DNA of 64,000 bases from Chamaea fasciata (lineage: Eukaryota > Chordata > Aves > Passeriformes > Sylviidae), in contig JARCOQ010000001.1 in the NCBI GenBank assembly GCA_029207755.1, forward strand, positions 94,592,640 through 94,656,639, in the 5' to 3' direction. The notes beneath the pieces were generated by a model. The model saw nothing but the letters and a program-made list of their open reading frames with translations. It did no database searches and was not told where the DNA came from. Both the position numbers and the translations under genes were made by a program. Shown in pieces: positions 46,851-58,620 of this stretch (positions within the stretch are counted from its first letter, which is position 1; each line of letters opens with the position of its first letter).

Positions 46851-48532
46851 TTTGTTATTCCAAGTAGATCAAAGATTGTGGAATGGAAATTAAAATGCTT
46901 ATGCACCTTCTGAACTGCAGCATGTGTGAGCTACAGCTGCTAAGCGCATTGAAGTGATTTGATGTTAGGTATTATGGGGATGGAATGAGTAGCATTTAAC
47001 TTTTCTACAGCTACGAGGAGTTTGCTCTGACTACCTGTATGTACCTCCACACTGTCCATTCTGGTTTCTGCCCTGGACTGGTAGTGAATGTTCTGTTTCA
47101 TCTCTCCTGTTTGCAAGATGGATGCAGAGAGATTTGGTAGGGTCTTGATTGCAGATTGCTGCTATTGTTCCAGCCAGTTAGAACAGACACTCAGAAAATA
47201 ATATTTTATGCTAACAGACATGTATGTTGCCCACAGCAGTAGATGAGTTATGCATAGAAAGGGGCACCTTAGGTGACACGCAGCTTTTTTGGAATATAAT
47301 GTCCCACTAATGCTGGCTCAATTCACATATTCATCAAAGTCCCCGATTGTTACAAGATAAATGAGGATTTAAATTCTAGGAAGTAATTTGCAGTGTTGCA
47401 TGAAAATTAATGAAACTCTTGCTGCTCCAATGGTGGTAGACAGAATGGTGGAAAAAATATTTAGGCCTGGGACTAATTAATAAACCAAGGGATTTAAATG
47501 CTTTGGATAGAACTGAGCCAGAGATTAATTTGTTCCACATTGCACATACTTTGTGTAACAAAGGCTATTAAGTTCCCTTTATAATGCAGTGTTGTAGGAT
47601 TCCTACACATTCAATACTAGCTACACCAGTTTCCACTTACCCAAAACTGAGACTTTGACAGAGACAGTAGCAGAGTTATGGTGTGTCACTTTTGCTTTGT
47701 ATTGAATTTTGCCTGTGGTTTTATTTTTCCTCCATAACATAACATAACATAACACTTTATGGCTACAATCTCCTATCGTTCCTAACAATGAGCAGTATCT
47801 TTCCTTATTGCTTTCAATAGATGATTGCACACAGGTGCTGCTTCAAGACTGTACAGGTGACAGAATCCAGTCCTTATACAGGAACTTCGGTTGATCATAA
47901 CTTCAATGTTGGTAGAAACATCGAATGATTGATAGAACAAAATGCCAAATGGTTGCTAAGGCTCTCTGCCCTGTTAGAGGTAAGCCTGTAGGAAAGAAGC
48001 ATGCTTGTTTGCTCTGGCGACCTGCCTCCCAGTGGCAACACACCCTATCCAGGCTGGAAGAGAAGGAGAACAACAGAGGCAGAGGCAAATGTCAGATTTC
48101 ACAGAAGCAAAAGATGATGCCACAATTAAGTATAGCAATATAGCTGTTGCATGGCACTAGGTAATATCCTTTGGTTAGGTCTGTACTCACAAACCATGGT
48201 CCAGGGCACACTGGGAAATTATCTGTAGCACATTTTGACCTGAACAAGTCTCTCCTAGACTTGCAGGCATGTTTTTTGGCCCTAAACACAGACTAGGAAT
48301 CATTCCTGGTAGGCAGTTTGAAAGTGGACAACCTGTTTTGACTGAAGTATTTCACCATCATATGGACACGAAATATGTTGCATCAGTCATGTTGGTGTCA
48401 GGGAATTGGAAACAGCCCATTTTATTATCATTTTATATTAATATAGAGTTATTGCATACTAATTATTCTATGTCTGTACTAATAGGATGATGACTATAGA
48501 CATATCCTCAGAGACCTGTCTGCTTCAATTCA
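46851..48532. other. No gene recognised; short (ATAAC)n run
   Basis: Four tandem ATAAC units lie at 47734-47754. Otherwise unique-looking DNA with frames below 75 codons. Confidence 0.5.
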
Positions 48533-48650
48533 TTCGTTCTGTAATACAAGGATAATAATGTTTGTCTCCCCCACTGCCTAACAAGGATGCTGTAAAAAAT
48601 TATGTTGTATAAATGGTAAAGCTTTGAGGATTTGGGGAAAGGATTAGGAG
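48533..48650 (+). repeat. Ancient MIR/L3-like retroposon tail (plus orientation)
   Basis: TTCTGTAATACAAGGATAAT, then ACTGCCTAACAAGGATGCTG and AAATGGTAAAGCTTTGAGGA, reproduce in order the 'tctgtaaaatgggataata ... cacagggatgttgtga ... gtaaagcgctttgagga' 3' part of MIR/L3-type elements. It is diverged and opposite in orientation to the similar tails at 12.2 and 15.0 kb. Confidence 0.6.
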
Positions 48651-48948
48651 ATGCACATTAAATAGCACTTCTACTTTTAATCTAACTTTGTCATTCCTTC
48701 TAAGCATGCTAGCAGCTGCTTTTGCCAATTTAGTATCTAGTAATTTATATTTTCTGATATGGGGTGAAAGGGAAGAGTCCTGGTTAAACTTTTTACATTG
48801 TCTAAGTGAGAAGTAATTAATTTAAGAATTAATCTTATTTACTCTGCTGGACAGCTGCTACAGAATTTACTGTCTTCAGAGGAAGGATGTGGTATACCAT
48901 TTGCCTTTATGAAGGATTTAACACATAGGCCATGGGCAGAGGGAGAGG
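48651..48948. other. No gene recognised
   Basis: A short unique stretch between a MIR/L3-like tail and the CA/TA array. Confidence 0.4.
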
Positions 48949-48965
48949 CGCACACACACACACAC

Positions 48966-48997
<32 letters not shown>

Positions 48998-49015
48998 TAT
49001 ATATATATATATATA

Positions 49016-49055
<40 letters not shown>

Positions 49056-49065
49056 TATATATATG
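48949..49065. repeat. (CA)n(TA)n microsatellite containing an 82-bp perfect palindrome
   Basis: A (CA)n run (from about 48950) leads into alternating TA and CA blocks. Positions 48966-49047 form a perfect inverted repeat of 82 bp: 23 bp of alternating TA, ACACACACA (48989-48997), an AT centre, TGTGTGTGT (49016-49024) and 23 bp of AT again. Such DNA can fold into a cruciform and is prone to length change. The tyrosine/isoleucine frames on both strands here are repeat translations, not genes. Confidence 0.95.
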
Positions 49066-52049
49066 CTTTTGCATATACAGTAAAATAACAAGCTGGCTAT
49101 CAACTGTCCCTAGGGTCAACATTCTCCAAGACCTAATGAAATCAAGTTGGCAGGATATGAAAATTATGTTGTTGCTCCCACACGTCTCATGCAAAACTTC
49201 AGGAAATTGCATTCATGTTTCTTACACCAACACTCGCAAATGAGATTCACTTTTTCAGCGCAAGAACACTCAGGAAGACATATTAAAGAACTGCTATCCT
49301 CATCCACTCTGAAATTTCACTGTATTAAGTACTGTCTGGAACAGTGAAACCAAGTATATTGGAAAAACACCAGGAAAATGAAGAAGAGGACAGATCAATT
49401 TGTTTGCTGATGTTGAGAAAAGTGGGAGGCAGGCAGCAGGTCAATCTGTGCAGACAGGCCCAGGAGAAAATCCCTGGTATTGCTCTGTGTCAGAGCTCCT
49501 CCAGGAAAAAGAAGGCAGGAGGAGTGAAAACAGGAGTGTGGTCTATGCCCATTCTGTGTGTAGAAGCTGGGGGGAAGAAATATGAGACATCAGCATTCTA
49601 AACAGGCATCTACATTTCCTAGCATTGTTCTAGTGCTCAAATGTGCTGTGAGCTTTGAGTTCTTTTTCTTTTTTTTTTCTTTACAAAATCTCTTATCTAG
49701 CTCTACTAGGACTTAAAGGAAGAGCAAGTTGAACATTTCTCCTTCCCAGACTCCTCAGATACCTCAGAGGAAGAGCACCTTGTGCAGAGGATATTATGTA
49801 GGGTAGAAGAGTCAGGCAGTATGTTGTGTGTCCCTTCATTCATCAGTTCAGGAAAATAATGATTTCATTAATTCCACAATCACAATTTAACAAATCCCTC
49901 TAATGCTGATGCTGGCTTTCTTATGTTTTGATTTTATTCTTTTAATCTAACCTCTTCAGGTAACTTTGATGATCCAGAGAGTGAGTTAGGCAGCTGGAAA
50001 GCACTGTCTGGAAATTATTAGTGGTATGATCCTGTTCAGCCTTGGTGGTTTTCTCTTTTGCGCTGAAGCAGAAGGTCCTCATACTGCCAGTGATGATACT
50101 TGGATAAGGAGCAGTAACAAACCAGTGAAGCTGAGAGGAAAGATTAACTTAAACTGCACCAGCTTTGTTGGTGATGCACAGCCAGCTCCACTGCATGGAG
50201 GAGAGGTCTTTGCCATGTGAAGTTAGCTTAGCACATGGTTAGAACATGGCTAGCATATACCCCACTGAAATCGCTCTTCCAGTCCAAGGGCTACTTATAC
50301 ATGGGAGAAGTTTAAGTCTGAACTATAATGTTTAAGGTTGTAATGGCACAGAGGCAGCAGCTGAGTGCTCCTTCCTCCTCTGCAGATGCCTGTACTCATT
50401 AAGACAAAGACCAGCAGTTTGAACACTCGAGTTCAGCTTCAGTGACAAGGTCCAACACAGAGTACAGGTGAAAACTGTGGCTTAGAGGCCACATGAGGTG
50501 ATGATACTTGTTCCATTTACCCTTCAAAAATTTATTAACTGTAAAATGTTTGTGACCCTAGAACTGTTTTAGGAGATTGACTTTTCATGGAGACTGCCTA
50601 ATGTACTTGAGGTAACCTGTGCCTCTTGTTGCTGCTATGTGTTGATAGCTCAGCTCTGTCCTAATGGAGCATGTGAGGTGGGACAGCCAGACTCAGTGTT
50701 CTGTGGCTGAGGTTTTGAGGTATGGGGTTTTTAGGGATGCTAATTTAGAAAAAAAAATCTTACTGTTTGAAGTACTAGGTTTCCAGTCTTGGGGAAGCAC
50801 CTGAAGTACAAGCTGAAAAAGCTGGTTTATAATTGTCATTTACTGAGGCAAAACTATGAAACAAAGTGACAGTGCTGGGTGTTCAGCCAACTGCTAATTA
50901 CAGCTATGCTTAAAACATGCTGAACGACAAGAGCCATGCTTAATTTGCACACCAAAGGAGGCCACTGAGAATGGATCGAGGGAAAGTCAAGGAAAAAAAT
51001 CCAACCCACTGTTATTTCATTTCACAGGTTCATGGTAAAAGAAACCTAAAAAGTCACTGCTGAAAGTCAGCTTTGCCTGGTGATTTTTCTCTTGTTGGAC
51101 TTGAAGGTGATGTAGCACAGGGCCTAACTGACAGGAAGAGGAAGGTTTGGAAGGTGATTCACTACCTTTTTCACTAGCAGAGGTGAGTCCTTAGTAATTA
51201 TGGGGAATATGAAATTAATACCTAGCCTGCCTTTTAATAAAAAGTAAGAGTACTTCCTCTGGTGGCATAACACAGTATATTTGAATGAGCTGTACTACAG
51301 GGAGACTGTACATTTTCCCCAGCATTGGAAAGATGCTGAATAGTCATCACATAGCAATATACGTTCTGAGCTTCTGTGCTTCCTGCTATTAACAGACATG
51401 AAAAGGAAAAATCAGAGCTAATTACAAGTTAGTAAAGAAGGGATTCCTGCCTTAAGGCATCTGAGTGCTTAGCTCAAATATAATTAAAAACAAGAGTTTA
51501 AAGGAAAAAAAAACCAGCCTTGTCCAGTAAGCAGAACAATCATAAATTTATCCTGTCCATCTAGGTAGATAGAACCTTTCCAGAGTATCTGAATATGCTT
51601 AAAGTAAGTACCTAGAAACCCTACACACACTTTAATATGCTTGGCCACTAGCTCCAAGCAATTCATATATCAGGAGAAAGGAGTCTGGGCTGCTTGCACA
51701 TGTATGTGGAAAATCCTCATACGCATGTGGAACCAGTTAAAAATCACTGGAAGTCAACACCCATCTTCTCAGGGTGACACCATGCTGGTGTTGACTCTTC
51801 CTTCAACTCATCTGGTCTCAGTCACCACAGTAACAGGTAGGTCAAGAGGTTACACAGATTTGCTTGATATTTTTTCTGTTTTGCATGCTACAATGGTTCT
51901 GTGTTTGCTGTCAGCCCTATCAGAGGCAAGTAGTGAGCACAGCTTTCCAAGCAGTGTGGCACTGCTGATTCACAGCCAGAGTGCTCCCTGCTGTCCTCCT
52001 GCCATGCTAGGCACAACACACACTCCGCATGGCAGCCCCATGTGCAGGG
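49066..52049. other. No gene recognised
   Basis: Unique-looking DNA. An AGAG|GTGAGT donor-like site at about 51181 has no open frame before it. The 167-codon frame at 51641-52144 runs into the CR1 fragment that follows and carries no domain of its own. Confidence 0.5.
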
Positions 52050-52252
52050 CACTACAGCAGTCTATGCGTTGCCTGGAGAAGCTGTGGATGCCCCATCCCG
52101 GGAAGTGTTCAAGGCCAGGTTGGATGGGGCCCTGTGAAACCTGATCTAATGGGTGGCATCCCTGATTATGGCAGGGGATTGGAACTAAATGATGTTTAAG
52201 GACCCTTTCAACCCAATACATTCTACGATTCCATGATTCCATGATTCTATGA
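52050..52252 (+). mobile_element. CR1 LINE 3'-end fragment
   Basis: AAGCTGTGGATGCCCCATCC, AAGGCCAGGTTGGATGGGGC, CCTGATCTAATGGGTGGCAT and TTTCAACCCAATACATTCTA, followed by the 3' repeat series CGATTCCATGATTCCATGATTCTATGA, which ends at 52252. Only about 200 bp of the 3' UTR remain. The terminus has one more 8-bp unit than the other copies in the window. Confidence 0.9.
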
Positions 52253-52783
52253 TTTACAGTAAAGCTAGATGTGAACCTCTGTAATGAGATGTGAAGGCCG
52301 TATCTTCCAACATTTTCAAGTTGAAAGAAGTAATTTCTGACCATACATTAAATTTGTTCCCATACTCAATTGTTTGATAGGGGAAGGAAGACAAAGACAA
52401 CTCTTCGAAACCCTGGAAACCCCCTTGCCTCAAACCAGTTGCAACAGGATAGGTGCCATCATACAGGTGACAGCCTTTAGAAATGTTTGAGCAATACCTC
52501 AGATTCTTCTGATTGACTTCAACTGCTTGATGCACACTTCCAGGTGCCAAGCAAGTGGCAGAACACTACAGAGAGGAACTGATCCTGCACAGCCTGGCTA
52601 ATTGATGCAGTCAGCTCATCAATATCTCATAGCCATCAAAAGCTATGTAATTACATATGGTGTTACCTCAATTGAGAGTTGGGTCTCAAAGTTATTCCAG
52701 TCATTAGTTTTTCTCTGCTAGACTGTGATCTGGTAACAAAGCCCATAAGACACATTCTGTTTTGTTCACACACCCTTGGGAAT
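52253..52783. other. Unique spacer between two opposed CR1 copies
   Basis: About 530 bp without a recognised feature. It is flanked by a + and a - CR1 whose 3' ends face each other. The 98-codon minus frame at 52254-52550 has no domain. Confidence 0.5.
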
Positions 52784-53270
52784 TCATAGAATCTTGGAAT
52801 GGTTTAGGCTTGAAAAGACCTTTGAGACCATTGAGTCCAAATATTAACTCACCATTGCCAGGTACCCCACTAAACCATGTCCCTAAGCATCACGCCCACA
52901 AATTTTTTCAACAGTTCCAGGGACAGCGATTTCACCACTTACCTGGGAAGCCTGTTCCAATGCTTGACAACCTTTTCTGTGAAGAAATTTTTCCTCATAT
53001 CCAATCCAAACCTCCGCTAGCACAACTTGAGGTCATTTCCTTTTGTCCTATTGCAGGTTATTTGGAGAAGAGACCAACCCCCACCTGACTGCAGCCTCCT
53101 GTCAGGTAACTGTAGAGAGCAATAAAGTTCCCCCTGAGCCTCCTTTTCTCCAGACTAAACAACTCCAGCTCCCTCAGCCACTCCTTATCAGACTTGTGCT
53201 CCAGGCCCTTGCCTATCTCCATTGTTCTTCCCTGGACATGCTCCAATACCATATATGTCTTCTGCTTCCT
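52784..53270 (-). mobile_element. CR1 LINE 3' fragment
   Basis: On + it begins TCATAGAATCTTGGAATGG and continues with AGGCTTGAAAAGACCTTTGA, GGGAAGCCTGTTCCAATGCT, GAAGAAATTTTTCCTCATAT, CCCCCTGAGCCTCC, TTTTCTCCAGACTAAACAAC and CTCCCTCAGCCACTCCTTAT. The order is the 3' UTR and ORF2 end of a CR1-J-like copy on the minus strand. The frames at 52762-53088, 53043-53276 and 53058-53252 lie wholly or mostly inside it and are not host genes. Confidence 0.92.
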
Positions 53271-56200
53271 GATTGAAAAAGTAATCCAGACTTACCACCT
53301 GTGAACCTGGTCATGATTTGTACTGTAAAAAGTGGCGTAGTTTAGATAATCCTACCTCCTGTCTTATCTCGAGGAAACATGGCTTGACAGAATTCATCCA
53401 CCCACTGGAAGATCAATTTACAAAATGAACACTAGAGATTTTGTAAAGATGTGTAATTGTGATCGTTAATGAGTGTGTCTGCTCTGTCAGAGCCTTTGTC
53501 TACTATCACCAACATCTTGAGGTCCTTCTCAATACTGTGGAGGGTTTGGTACATTACTGTGAATGCATTTGGTAGGAAAAAAATCTTTTTTCTGGTTCTT
53601 CCAAAGTTCTTTTCAATGGTCTGCCAAAAATTCTTGAGAATAATACATGGTGATATAGAAAGATTGTCAAAGATTGTTATCTATGTTGTACCTACCTGTA
53701 ATGGGCATGCACTAAATCTAAGTCTTCAGAGCTGTCAGCTTTAATCATTAGAAGATTATTTATAGAAAAAATATGTACAAGGAGAAAACATTTGGAAGAA
53801 AGGAAGAAGAAAACATTTGAAAGAAAGGCCTGTGTTTCTTGCAGGTAATCAGCTAATTTCCTGGTATTGTTGTATATGTATATGTTATTTTCCTGTGATA
53901 ATCATGCACATTAAACAATTCAAAGTTACATACCTAAATGCTCATCTGCATGGCTGATCTTTTTGCCTAATTAATACACTTACAGACCTAATTTTTCTGC
54001 ATATAAAAATATTTCCTTCAGAATGTACCTTCCAAAACCACTTTAGACACCTTCATAGACAACCCATGGCATAGATGTCATTTTTGTTACTCTTCATAAA
54101 ATTTAAACAGTAATCATGATGATAAGGGGCTTCTACGGCTGGTGTGCATATTAGATATTCGCTTTTTAAATTAAAAAGTCTTCATAAAAATGGTGTTTAA
54201 AAACCACCAGGGACTTTCCTTGTATGAGTATTGTAGCCCTTCTTACAAAGATGCTTCAGCAACCACATAAAAATTATTTAGGGAAAAAAGGAAACAGCAT
54301 GTTTAAAGCAAGATTAAAATAAGTGTGTGATTGATCTGAACTTCTCTTTTTTTTTAAATTCAAAGTTTGTTCTTCCCATATTGTTCAGGAAAATGTGCCC
54401 ATGTGCACAAGTATATGATGCCTAATTGGTTCTGAAAGTAGAGTTCATATGTAAATATGTGGTGTGAGAAGACAATGACAAATCTCCCCCATTACTCATC
54501 AGGATAGAGCTCTTGCTGATTGTCAGTGCAGTTTCCTGAGCTATCACTATTCTGTTGCTCGAAGCCATATTTCCACAGTACCATGTATCTGTTTCAGTAC
54601 TTAATTTAGTACAGAATATTTAGAGCTAGCAACTGAGTTAAGTCTGAGAATGCATTTTCTCCTCCTGGCATTTATGCTAGACCAGAAGAGGTGGGGGGAG
54701 GAAAGCATAAAAAAGAAACTTAACCTTTTAATATTTAATTCTGTATTAAAAAGCAAAACTAGGGAAACACAGCTAACAGAAATAACCAGGGGAATATAAC
54801 ATTTAAAATGAACTAAAGAAAGTGGATTTAATAATATCTTTCAAAGACACTCTAAAGTCAACAGAGTTGAGTATGTGTCTCAGTATTGCTTTTTTAAAAA
54901 AAATATTTTTAATAGATTTTCTTATGGCTCAGTCACTCTCATTTTTACCCAAATTCACCACATGGGGAAGAGTCAGGGCAGTAGGGTGCTGACAGATAAA
55001 TATTAAACCCAAAAAGTATTAAGTTCTACCCAATCAAAAAATTGTGTTTGATCCAAACTCTTGTCTGTCTAAAGATAGTTCTTGCATCCAAACACTTTCT
55101 CCCAAATCTCTCCTTAGTGGCATAACTTGGGGATGATATCACTACCAAAGGGTTGGTTTATTTCCATCTTCACTTCTGGAAATATTCCATTTCATATAAA
55201 TTATTAACTACCACTGGTGTAGAAATTGAAGTAGAGGGAAGATAGCAGGGAGAGAAAAGACACCTTGACTCTCTGGCCCACTAGTCAGCAAACACAGCAA
55301 AGCTCAGAGTTCAAAGACCTTCTCAAATAAGTATTTAATTGTTGATATTAAGTGGAGCACCCCTCAGAAGAGAGGATGAGAGATTCTTCCCATATTAGCC
55401 AGTAGACTGGTCACTCAGGCAGTCACGTAGAATACAAGAGACTAAGCATAAGTCCTAAGTTAGGGCTAATTAGAAAAACCTAGGTTAGAAGATACCCTTG
55501 AGAAGTTCCTCTGTTGACTTATATTAAGATGGATCTTGATGTCTTCCTAAACCCTTGTTAACTAGGAGAATGTTACTTAGACAAATTGTGCAGTTCTAGA
55601 AACCCACTTTTTAAGACACAGATTTCATGAAATATATGCAACATGAAAAATGTTTAAATACATTTCTACATAAAGTAGAAATTCTCTACTCTGCGAAAAA
55701 TAAAGGTTCAATGGGTCAGACAATTTTCCTCTAACTGACACCTATTAATGCTGTTGTGGGTATTCCCCTGGCATGAGGAAGTAACTGTCATCTTGTCACT
55801 AAGGATGTATTCATCATACTCACTGACCACAAGGAACAAGTGCAAGATACCACTTGGGTACCTATATGAGGAATATTTATCTGGAACTACAGCTTGAGAC
55901 AGATATATGCATATCTATATATCTATATATATCTATATAGATATATACATCCTCTAAGAGTTACTCAAAGTACTTCCATGACATCATACTTAGCATATGC
56001 AGTAGGTGTAGATATTAATTCAGCCTACTACATGCAGATTTGAACCTGTGAATATTTATCAGGAAGGTCTGCTCACTGGTTAATTATGTCCTGCCAAATG
56101 CTGTTAAAACATTTTCTATAATATATGTAAAGCACAAAAGTGGGGGATGTAATGAAGTTATGTTTAGATCCAATACTGAAACAAATGACAGGTACAGAAG

Positions 56201-58274
56201 CCTCCTACCTTTCTCCTCAATGTGTTTGAAATTTAAGGTAATGTAAAGAATCAAATTACTATTGGAAGGAGACAAGAAATATACATGTTTCAGCTGATCT
56301 ACACTTCCACATAAGAAGAAAGATGAGCCAATGATAGGGAAGGGAATGAAGCTATTAGTGGATTGTCAAAGAAAAGGAAATGCTGGAGAAGAGGTTTTGG
56401 AATTAGGAGACTGATAAATATGAGTTCTGGTCAGAAAATCTAGAGGATAGATTTCTTACTGGAAAACTGACATCTTTCAACAGAGGAGCAATAACTTCAA
56501 AACTGTGATCTATAAATGTGACTTCAGGATTTCATTTTGGGTCAAAAGTCCCATCTGCCTGAGGAAGTCTCCCCATCAGCCCCCACGTCCTATGGCACAG
56601 TACAGCTGTCTCCAGCATGAACATGGCTCCTCCAGCACTATGGGAGCTGAAGCCAGGATGAGAAACTTGCTCATAGAACAGGGAAAGCAAGCCACTGCAT
56701 TACATTTTCTAAGAGGTACCACTGTGCCACATTCAAAATATTTTGTCTGGAATATACAGGCTGAAATATTGCATTTTCTTGTGTTTTCAGGTATATTTCC
56801 TTTTTTTGGTGGGGGCATTCTTTACAGTCAACATTTTCCATGGTAATAAACATATTTTTCTCAGGTCTACACTGCATATGCACAAAACAAAAACTGCAAA
56901 CAGGTTTGTTTTGTTTTTTTAAATCAAGCAATAATCAGATTTAAAAACTATACTCAATAGTAAATAATTTGGCACTTCAATTTTTGAAAAAGAATCTAAA
57001 ATTTTGGTTAAGGAGGTAGCAGGCTTCCTGGGCAGATGAATCAATGACATTTCTTGACTTTGTAAAAAGCTGCAATCTCCCTGATGGATCATTAAGTTAA
57101 TCAGTGAAACCAACTTTCTCCTTGATTATCTATCTAGCTGCCTGGCACTGACAGAGAGACGACAAGCCAGAATGTGGACTCTGAATGTCTTCAGTAAATT
57201 GTGTGCTTAACCCTTAGGCATCACTCTAGCTACTTTGGAACAATCTTGATAAAACAGTACAGATAAGGCAAACCTACTTTTGTTCCATTGACTCAAGCAC
57301 TTGTACAGATGCTACCTCAGCACTGAATATTGCAAATTTGTCATTAAATCACTTCATCTGATACTTGTATTTCATTGGTTTGGGCTGAAAATCTTGGTAA
57401 GAAAAAGGTTTCTTGCAGAAGTGAGCTTGCCATTGGATCAGCACATGCGGCAATGGTGTATTTTGCAAACACATGGCTAATATGCGGGTGATAGGAAGGG
57501 GAAGCAAATCTGATATTTGTTTATTTAATTTCTTATCCAGTTTCATCAGAGAAGCCATCTTGCTCAAAGGTTTCCCCTGGTGTTAATCTCCTAATATCTT
57601 AGTTTTCCTCCATCCAATGATTCATTGGTCTAATCTTTCTTCAAATTTCAACAAAGAGAAAAAAAAAGAGGGGGAAAAAGTGCTTTCCCATCTCCAGTAG
57701 AAACCCCTGTGCTAGTTCTCTACCTTTTCCTGTCAGAGGCCTGTGGGTTAATACTTAATAAAAGGAAAGAGGTAGGTATTTGTCTCCTGCCTGGAGAGAA
57801 ATTCTTTGCCTCTTTGCCAGGGAAAACATCTGATCCTGTTGCAATGATTTTTCTTTTAATTGGAATGCAAAGATCTTATCTTTTTATTACTCTTTTATTG
57901 TTGATAACCACTCCACTTGCTCACTCTCCACACACGTCCAGCTTATATATACAACCAGGGAAGCAGTTCATTTTTCCTCCTTTCTAGCTTTAATCATTTG
58001 CCTAACAACTGAATTGTGCCAGAGTGGTTCATATATCCCTTCCTGCACCACCGTCTCTTTCTCAGATGCCTGGTCTGTGTCTGTCTCTCCCTAATTTTCA
58101 GGCACCGATTGGCCCAGTGACTGCCTCCTGCTCTATCAACTGCCTGAGGTGTGGGAGATCACTTTATGGGAATTCAGTCACACGGGCCAATTCAACTAAA
58201 ACAGTAAACGAGAAATTTGCAATGAAAGGGAAACATTGCATGCAAGTCATACGCCTACTACTCTCCTAATTTAG
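53271..58274. other. No gene recognised; one imperfect tandem duplication
   Basis: Two 21-bp copies with one mismatch lie at 53783-53803 and 53808-53828 (period 25). A TATATC/AGATAT-rich, partly palindromic run lies at 55903-55949. Frames of up to 113 codons (56505-56846 on +) have no domain. About 54000-56300 is very A+T-rich. Confidence 0.5.
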
Positions 58275-58620
58275 TTTCTTTGTGGCTTTGCGTCGCCATA
58301 CGTCCTGTAATGTCAGATCAGTGCGTGGGGAAGCAGCGGCCTCAGGGATAGAGCTGAGGCACAGGAAATCTGGGGTTTATTCTCAGCTCTGCCCGGCTCC
58401 CACAGAAGCATGGCATGACTTGTCTGCTTGCCAGCACACAGGGAGAGCCCTGCTGCCGGCTGCCCACCTGTCCTGCTGCTCGGCTGAAGGCTGCTTTCAA
58501 AGACATGCCCTGAGAGAGCAGCTGTGGGCACCTCCACAGCTTCAGGGTTTCCACAGCAGCTCCACTGCATGCAGAGCAGGAGGCGTTTGGGGACTTCTTG
58601 TAACCAGGACAGCAACAGAT
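58275..58620. other. GC/CpG-rich segment with a possible MIR/L3-like core
   Basis: This has higher G+C and more CpG than its neighbours and is open on both strands (58282-58647 on +, 58313-58615 on -). Within it, GGAAATCTGGGGTTTATTCT then CAGCTCTGCCC and ATGACTTGTCTG resembles the plus-strand core of MIR/L3-type repeats. Neither peptide matches a family I know. It may be a decayed retroposon or a regulatory element. Confidence 0.3.

Noticed and set aside
48907..49243. Tyr/Ile-rich frames on both strands
   Set aside because: They translate the CA/TA microsatellite.
51100..51186. Strong AGAG|GTGAGT donor-like site
   Set aside because: All three upstream frames contain stops close to the site, so no coding exon fits.
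51641..52144. 167-codon plus-strand frame
   Set aside because: The last third runs into a CR1 3' UTR, and the remainder has no domain.
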